A stretch of 17,212 bases of DNA from contig JAIRNN010000044.1 in assembly GCA_031257995.1 (NCBI GenBank), forward strand, positions 1 through 17,212, given 5' to 3'. Position numbers and translations under genes: made by a program. Under the pieces are notes generated by a model. The model was not told the origin of the DNA, ran no database searches, and saw only the letters and a list, made by a program, of their open reading frames with translations. Each line of letters opens with the position of its first letter. The first letter of the stretch is position 1. This DNA is from Spirochaetaceae bacterium (GTDB lineage: Bacteria > Spirochaetota > Spirochaetia > Treponematales > Breznakiellaceae). Shown piece by piece: positions 13,112 to 17,212 of the stretch.

Positions 13112-14010
13112 CCCCGTGGGGCAATAACCCGTAGTTTTGCGCTTCGGGAAGGCGGATTTTCCGCGATCTCGTTGTCCGCCGCAACGACAGGCTTTTTGGT
13201 CAACACCCTGCCTTTTATTATCGGCTCGTTTCGCGCAAAACGCTTAAACACATTCTTCACAATCCGGTCTTCCGCCGAATGAAAACTGATAACGCCCAAA
13301 CGCCCGCCGGTTTTCAAACAGGCCGCCGCCGATTCCAGAAGCGGCTCCAGAAGCGAAAGCTCCCCGTTCACCTCAATCCGCAGCGCCGCAAACGTCCGCG
13401 TCGCGCTGTCGATATGCCCGCTCCTCGGCCCCAGCGCCCGGTGAACAATATCCGCAAGCCGCCCCGTCGTGACAATCGCGCTCCTCTTCCGCTCCTCGCA
13501 GATCAGACGCGCGATCCGCCGCGAAGCCCGCTCGCCGCCGTTCACAAACAGCATATCGGCGAGCTCCTCTTCTTTATAACGCGCGATAACCGCGCCCGCC
13601 GTCAGTTCGCCGCCATAGTCAAGCCGCATATCAAGCGGTTCGTCTTTATGCGTACCGGCGAAAGAAAACCCCCGCCCCGACATCTCATAATGGAAGAGAC
13701 TCACACCCAGATCCAGCAGAATCACATCCGGCGCATCCCCCCGGTAACCCGCGAAAAAATCCCGCGAATGTGAAACAACAATTTTAACCCTTCCCTTATA
13801 CGGCCTGAGCCGCTGCGCGGCCTTCTCCGCTATCTCCGCGTCCCGGTCAACCCCCACGACACGCAGACCGGGAAACTTCTCCAAAAACGCCGCGCTGTGA
13901 CCGCCTTCTCCCAGCGTCCCGTCAATCATCAGCGCGTTACCGTCAGGCGGTTCGAGATAGGCCAGCGCCTCTCTAAGCAACACCGGCCGGTGAACGGAGG
14001 CATAGTCCAT
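13078..14010 (-). CDS. rsmH: 16S rRNA m4C1402 methyltransferase RsmH
   Basis: RsmH (MraW) methylates N4 of C1402 in 16S rRNA using AdoMet. The 310-residue product shows VHRPVLLREALAYL at the N-terminus, the AdoMet motif IDGTLGEGGHSAAFLE (about 29-44), VIVSH-type and DVILLDLGVSLFHYE (about 96) blocks, GRGFSFAGTHKDEPLDMRLD (about 113) and the C-terminal TGGRLGVISFHSAEDRIVKN. The natural end is SAKLRVI; the following APRGAPQGPSLGAA comes from a palindromic repeat. The family typically has 300-315 residues, so the tail should not disturb the core. Start and mraZ stop overlap by one base (TAATG). Confidence 0.96.
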   Translation of the reverse strand: MDYASVHRPVLLREALAYLEPPDGNALMIDGTLGEGGHSAAFLEKFPGLRVVGVDRDAEIAEKAAQRLRPYKGRVKIVVSHSRDFFAGYRGDAPDVILLDLGVSLFHYEMSGRGFSFAGTHKDEPLDMRLDYGGELTAGAVIARYKEEELADMLFVNGGERASRRIARLICEERKRSAIVTTGRLADIVHRALGPRSGHIDSATRTFAALRIEVNGELSLLEPLLESAAACLKTGGRLGVISFHSAEDRIVKNVFKRFARNEPIIKGRVLTKKPVVAADNEIAENPPSRSAKLRVIAPRGAPQGPSLGAA

Positions 14011-14444
14011 TAGATGACCACGCCCAGCTCTTCCGCCGCTGCGCCAAACTCGTTATACCCATCTTCGCAGTAGGCCGTATAGGTCTCCTTGTCCCATATC
14101 TCAAAATAGGTGTCGACACCGGCCACCACGCAGTCTTTCGTAAGCGAGGCGTATTCCCGCAAACTCTGCGGAACGGCAATCCGCCCCGTCTTGTCAATCT
14201 CCACTTCCTGCGCCGGCGAGACAATCGTCCGCTGTACCCGGCGCGCCGCCGCACGGAACGGCGAGGTGTTCGCCATGATGTTACGCTTCACCTCGGCCCA
14301 CTTGGCGGGATGAAAAGCCCAGAGGCATTTGTCCATGCCCTTCGTGATGACCAGCCGGTCAACGGCCAACTCCTCACGGAACTTCGCGGGAAAGTTGAGC
14401 CGCCCCTTTTCATCAAGCGTATTGTTGAACTCACCTGTTAACAT
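14010..14444 (-). CDS. mraZ: Transcriptional regulator MraZ
   Basis: MraZ is an AbrB-fold DNA-binding protein that represses its own dcw operon in E. coli. The 144-residue product carries two SpoVT/AbrB-like halves, each with the D-x-x-G-R signature: NNTLDEKGRLNFPAKFRE (about 6-23) and VEIDKTGRIAVPQSLREY (about 81). An in-frame ATG at 14474 would add ten residues, but canonical MraZ begins MLTGEFNNTLD, and the extra codons would be translated from the MraZ boxes themselves. The ATG at 14444 has GGGAG three bases upstream. It is the first gene of the operon and overlaps rsmH by one base. Confidence 0.96.
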   Translation of the reverse strand: MLTGEFNNTLDEKGRLNFPAKFREELAVDRLVITKGMDKCLWAFHPAKWAEVKRNIMANTSPFRAAARRVQRTIVSPAQEVEIDKTGRIAVPQSLREYASLTKDCVVAGVDTYFEIWDKETYTAYCEDGYNEFGAAAEELGVVI

Positions 14445-14449
14445 TCTCT

Positions 14450-14474
14450 CCCACGATTCCCCACAATTCCCCAC
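14450..14474 (-). promoter_or_regulatory. MraZ operator: three GTGGG boxes with 10-bp period
   Basis: On the minus strand GTGGGGAATT, GTGGGGAATC and GTGGGAGAGA follow one another, with GTGGG at 14474-14470, 14464-14460 and 14454-14450. The known E. coli MraZ site is TGGGN repeats separated by 5 nt, the same 10-bp period. The third box overlaps the mraZ ribosome-binding site, and all three lie at or just downstream of the expected transcription start. Confidence 0.88.
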
Positions 14475-14482
14475 CCGTAATC

Positions 14483-14511
14483 AATATACCTTATCGTGTT
14501 TTTTCTGTCAA
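14483..14511 (-). promoter_or_regulatory. Sigma-70 promoter of the dcw operon
   Basis: Minus strand: TTGACA (14511-14506), a 17-base spacer, then TATATT (14488-14483), with transcription expected to start near 14476. The -35 is perfect, the -10 one mismatch from consensus, and A/T tracts lie upstream. The start would be only a base or two before the first MraZ box. Confidence 0.85.
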
Positions 14512-14843
14512 CTTCCCCGCGACAAAAAACAAGGTTTTTTTGAAAATTTTTTCACAAGCACTATACAAATGTTTAGTGTGGTGGATGGAGCGGTGGTATG
14601 GAGCCTGAAAAGGTTCGCGTGAACGTCCCCGTAGGGAACGTACGAATAACCCCAGATTGTATGGCGGGCTAACCACAGCGCGGTATGGCGGCGCAGAGGA
14701 AGCCGGCGGCGGCTTTCAACCGTTAATATCATCAAACTCTTTACCGTCTCTTAATATTATGGTCTTAACAAGGTAAAGTATTAATATAGGACTATATGCG
14801 CCCCTTTCCCCCCCTTGACACACAAAATATGGGCTATAAATGG
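14512..14843. other. Intergenic region between mraZ promoter and marR
   Basis: No gene is visible. It contains A/T tracts (14522-14552), a hairpin-like ACGTCCC-CGTA-GGGAACGT near 14620-14645, and an AT-rich palindromic stretch. There CTTTACC (14739-14745) and GGTAAAG (14772-14778) are inverted repeats enclosing TTAATATTA. No clear terminator for marR was found. Confidence 0.6.
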
Positions 14844-15305
14844 CTAACTATTGTTTTCTCTCGCAGGCATTGCCTGACGGAAGGTTTCGCCATATATTTT
14901 TATGCCTTCAATCAGCGCTTGACGCTGTTTTGGGGTCAACTTCTCCATCGCCTCATACTCGGCATTCTGAATCTGCGGGATGAGGCTGTCGGCAAATTGT
15001 TGCCCTGATTTGGTTAGATGAATCGTTTTATTGCGCCGGTCGGCAGACACTTCTTTCAGTTCAACAATACCCTGCTTGTAGAATAACGTAATAACATTGC
15101 TTACCGTTTGTTTCGGCAGGAAAGTACGCTCGCAAATTGCTTTTTGCGTACAATTTTCCATTTGGGTAATCAAAGTCAAGATATGCAAGGTTGTATAAGG
15201 GATATTAACGCTCCGCGCATAATCCTCGTATACCCTGTTCAGTTCACGCAGCGTATCACGAAGCCGCTTGACCTGTTCCGCCATGATTTTGTCAGTCTCT
15301 TTCAT
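14844..15305 (-). CDS. MarR-family transcriptional regulator
   Basis: The 153-residue product has the MarR winged-helix layout: an N-terminal dimerisation helix, the helix-turn-helix region TQKAICERTFLPKQTVSNVI (about 53-72), the recognition-helix partner LFYKQGIVELKEVS and the wing SADRRNKTIHLTKSGQ with the hallmark D-R-R. The C-terminal helix (TPKQRQALIEGIKIYGETFR) completes the dimer interface. The start at 15305 has GGAGG five bases upstream. MarR proteins usually respond to small phenolic or oxidative ligands and repress a neighbouring gene; no neighbour on either side is an obvious target. It may control itself, or genes elsewhere. It lies upstream of the dcw promoter in the same direction. 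Confidence 0.92.
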   Translation of the reverse strand: MKETDKIMAEQVKRLRDTLRELNRVYEDYARSVNIPYTTLHILTLITQMENCTQKAICERTFLPKQTVSNVITLFYKQGIVELKEVSADRRNKTIHLTKSGQQFADSLIPQIQNAEYEAMEKLTPKQRQALIEGIKIYGETFRQAMPARENNS

Positions 15306-15315
15306 TGTTCCTCCT

Positions 15316-15333
15316 ATAATGTTGTCAGATTAT
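15316..15333. promoter_or_regulatory. Candidate MarR operator palindrome
   Basis: ATAAT-N8-ATTAT, an 18-bp inverted repeat, lies 11 bases before the marR start codon, within the leader. Size and position fit an autoregulatory MarR site. Two TTGACA strings (minus strand, 15374-15369 and 15390-15385) lie farther upstream, but no well-spaced -10 is clear. Confidence 0.5.
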
Positions 15334-15414
15334 GGGACTATATTAAAGGTAAAGGCGCACGGCGAATTTGTCAAGGGTGAAAAATGTCAACAGGCACGAA
15401 TCACGGGCATGGGA

Positions 15415-15565
15415 ACACTGGGAACCGTAGATACACGCAGATGTCACAGACGCACATGGATTTTTTACAGCGGAATCCGCTTAATCTGTAATGCCATACT
15501 TGGCACAATTTGGGTAATCTGTGGATCTTCTTCATCCGTGTTCATCTGCGGTTTTTGTGATAAAA
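15415..15565. repeat. Dispersed repeat, left copy flanking the transporter pair
   Basis: On the minus strand this contains CACAAAAACCGCAGATGAAC followed by ACGGATGAAG, AGATCCACAGATTACCC and ATTACAGATTAAGCGGATT. The style (NNCAGATGAACAC, CAGATTA) matches the second block at 16930-17000 in the opposite direction. It reads as a low-complexity peptide but has no coding support. Confidence 0.65.
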
Positions 15566-15580
15566 TCACGGGGGACAGGC

Positions 15581-16252
15581 TCATCTCGTTGTGGCGATGA
15601 ACCAAGAGACCCATGCCGTAACAATGATGAGGATGAGGATGAGGCGGCCACGTGCCGTGAGGTGGGTCGGGCCATCGCTGGGATGGGCTGATTCGGAGAT
15701 TGGAAACGGGGCTTCGCTCAACTCGATCATTAGTTGGTCGATGTCGGCCATCCAATTTTTTCGTGAGATACGCCATTTCCGTTCCTGTATCAGCGAGAGT
15801 AGCCGGAATGACTCTCCGATAAGCGCACCAAAACTGCCTGGAAAACGCAGATCCTGCCGGATTGCCGCCCGCGACAGCATGATGAGCCCTTCAAGTGTCA
15901 CGGCCCGCCTGAGTCCCATCATCAACGCGCCTTCGGTTATTCGGAAAATCCCCCATGACACGAGAAGGCGCCCGTAAGGAACGAGAAGGTTGAATGTCGT
16001 GATGCTCAATATGACGAGAAATGTCAGGAGCGGGTTGTTTTTTTTTCCCGTAAGCCAAGAGAGAAACCAAAACAGGAAAAACTGGATCATCCGGCACATG
16101 GTATCGGGGTTGAAAACCAGCGTCGGCATGACGCAAAGCCCGGTGATACAGAGGCTGCGGCTCGAAAAATACCGGTAATAGCCCGCCTCCCGAATGGCGC
16201 GAAAACCTTCCCGGCTTTTCCCGAAACCTTTTATTTTAGTCCCGGCGGTCAT
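15581..16252 (-). CDS. Membrane protein, possibly an ECF transporter T-like component
   Basis: From ATG 16252 the product has 223 residues. The ATG at 16348 would overlap the preceding gene by 113 bases, whereas 16252 has GGAG seven bases upstream and overlaps by 17. Hydrophobic segments lie around MIQFFLFWFLSWL, LLTFLVILSITTFNLLVP and the C-terminal LILILIIVTAWVSWFI. The block FRITEGALMMGLRRAVTLEG followed by LIMLSRAAIRQDLRFPGSFG resembles the coupling region of EcfT/CbiQ-like proteins that pair with a Gx-type component. The resemblance is from memory and not decisive, and no ATPase subunit is present here. It is translated with the upstream Gx gene. Confidence 0.6.
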   Translation of the reverse strand: MTAGTKIKGFGKSREGFRAIREAGYYRYFSSRSLCITGLCVMPTLVFNPDTMCRMIQFFLFWFLSWLTGKKNNPLLTFLVILSITTFNLLVPYGRLLVSWGIFRITEGALMMGLRRAVTLEGLIMLSRAAIRQDLRFPGSFGALIGESFRLLSLIQERKWRISRKNWMADIDQLMIELSEAPFPISESAHPSDGPTHLTARGRLILILIIVTAWVSWFIATTR

Positions 16253-16820
16253 CGGCGGTCTCCGGCCTCTGAACTTCCGTCCTCCGGCATCGGGAAGCAT
16301 ACCACTGCGACCGCCCGGCGAAAGACGCGCAGAATAACCCCAGCACAAACCCAGTAATCACGCCCGCTGCCAGAAAGGGGACTACGATGTACCAGATACT
16401 TTCTCCCAAGATGAAAACTTGAGCCAGCGCAAGCTGGGTTAGATTGGAAATCAATCCCCCCACAACCCCGATCCCGGCAAAACCGAGCAGTTTTGGAGCC
16501 ACGAGGCGTCGGAGTAAAAACTGAACAAAAGTGGATATGACGGTTCCCGCCAAGGAAAACAGAAAAACGTATGAAAAGAGCGTCCCCGTAATCAGGGCCT
16601 GCCCGAAAACTTTAATGCCCACAAGACGCGCGAAAACGGGGAAGGGCAGAATGTCCAGCGCAAGCATAAGGGGAAGGTTGGCAATACCGAGCCGCATGAA
16701 GGGCAGCGGTTTCGGGATGAGGTATTCTATAGAAGACAGAAACAAACAAAACGCCCCCAGCAGCGCGGCCGTTTTCTTAACGCCGGTCTCATCAAGCGGG
16801 GAGACAAACACTTTTATCAT
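16236..16820 (-). CDS. Gx transporter / heptaprenyl diphosphate synthase component I-like protein
   Basis: The 194-residue product is an integral membrane protein with about five or six helices. Family-like features are the N-terminal TAALLGAFCLFLSSIEYLIP, the signature PLPFMRLGIANLPLMLALDI (about 37-56), GIKVFGQALITGTLFSYVFL and the glycine-rich GFAGIGVVGGLISNLTQLAL. This matches proteins annotated as Gx transporter or HepPP_syn I, which look like ECF S-components; the old prenyl-synthase name is probably wrong for them. The substrate is unknown. The last 25 residues are polar and overlap the next gene. The start at 16820 has only a weak GGAA site. Inverted copies of a dispersed repeat lie on both sides of the pair. 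Confidence 0.82.
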   Translation of the reverse strand: MIKVFVSPLDETGVKKTAALLGAFCLFLSSIEYLIPKPLPFMRLGIANLPLMLALDILPFPVFARLVGIKVFGQALITGTLFSYVFLFSLAGTVISTFVQFLLRRLVAPKLLGFAGIGVVGGLISNLTQLALAQVFILGESIWYIVVPFLAAGVITGFVLGLFCASFAGRSQWYASRCRRTEVQRPETADDRRD

Positions 16821-16929
16821 CGGGTATTCCAGTCAGATTCCGGCATCTGTTTACGGTATCGTTTTACGGCTTTTTTCTCAAGTCCGCCTTTCCCCTCGCC
16901 TTTATCACAACCTCAATCACGGCATTAAT

Positions 16930-17000
16930 CACAGAAAACCGCCCCAGATGAACACAGATTTTTTGACTGATGATCTATCGGATTTACAGATAGTCTGCCG
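16930..17000. repeat. Dispersed repeat, right copy flanking the transporter pair
   Basis: The plus strand reads CACAGAAAACCGCCCCAGAT followed by GAACACAGATTTTTTGACTG and GATTTACAGATAGTCTG. It matches the left copy (15538-15559 on the minus strand) through CACA-AAACCGC, a 3-nt indel, then CAGATGAACAC, in inverted orientation. Confidence 0.6.
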
Positions 17001-17212
17001 GTTGACAGAGCGGGTAAAATGAACCGTGAAGGCGAAGATGACGAATAAGGATGGCGGGTACCGATAGGCTGTCGGTTTTACAGGGTATATTGAACCCTAA
17101 CTCCGCCGAAAATAGGTGGTCTGTCTACGTAATTCCTTATGTAGCAATAAGTTAAGTCAATTTACGCCAATTTTCAGACTCCCTATTTAGGTAGTCTATT
17201 TTAAGCCGCATA
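17001..17212. other. Right edge, no gene recognised
   Basis: No coding sequence is supported. ACCGAT-AGGCT-GTCGGT (17060-17077, one G-T pair) followed by TTT is a weak hairpin. AT-rich sequence from 17110 contains TAAGTC (17153) and GTAGTCTATTTTA (17191-17203), faintly like the IS3 end at the left edge (TAAGTC near 74-84; GTCTACCTTA near 93-102). Confidence 0.4.

Noticed and set aside
17111..17203. A second IS3-type end at the right edge
   Set aside because: Only short words (TAAGTC, GTCTAYYTTA-like) resemble the left-edge IS end; there is no transposase peptide, so no mobile element is called.

Overview
The window looks like a Treponema-type spirochaete chromosome, probably one of the GC-richer gut or termite-associated lineages. 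The evidence is the gene order mraZ-rsmH-ftsL-murF-mraY-ftsW-ftsQ-ftsA-(insert)-ftsZ-xer-TPR-dprA, all on the minus strand. This is the reduced division and cell-wall (dcw) arrangement I associate with treponemes: ftsI, murE, murD, murG, murC and ddl are absent from the cluster. The species is an inference, because no rRNA or other marker is present.

Layout from left to right (transcription of nearly everything runs right to left). Positions 1-607 are a scar: the last 25 codons and probable terminal repeat of an IS3-family transposase on the plus strand, then a truncated D12-class DNA adenine methylase. Positions 632-4487 hold dprA, a membrane-anchored TPR protein, a XerC-like tyrosine recombinase and ftsZ, tightly packed. 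Positions 4488-6000 separate ftsZ from ftsA with a two-gene cassette of unknown function and a dense repeat field. Positions 6000-14444 hold ftsA, ftsQ, ftsW, mraY, murF, ftsL, rsmH and mraZ. Most junctions overlap or nearly touch, but the mraY/murF, ftsL/rsmH and ftsA/cassette gaps are filled with palindromic repeats. Upstream of mraZ is a near-consensus sigma-70 promoter (TTGACA-N17-TATATT), followed by three 10-bp-spaced MraZ boxes. Positions 14844-15305 hold a MarR-family regulator with a candidate operator. Positions 15581-16820 hold an ECF-T-like membrane protein and a Gx/HepPP_syn-I-type transporter, flanked by inverted copies of a dispersed repeat. The right edge has no recognisable gene.

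How the genes work together: MraZ controls the operon; RsmH methylates 16S rRNA; MurF and MraY make and membrane-anchor the peptidoglycan precursor; FtsW, FtsQ, FtsL, FtsA and FtsZ form the divisome; the XerC-like recombinase resolves chromosome dimers at division; DprA handles incoming or single-stranded DNA.

The most unusual signal is the repeat content of the dcw operon. A modular palindromic element of about 65-70 bp, in one orientation, sits exactly at the 3' ends of rsmH, murF and ftsA. In rsmH and murF it is read in the same frame and supplies a shared C-terminal tail (APQG-x-x-LG-x-A) plus the stop codon. Two separate tandem arrays of 22-24-bp hairpin units lie in the ftsA/cassette and mraY/murF gaps.
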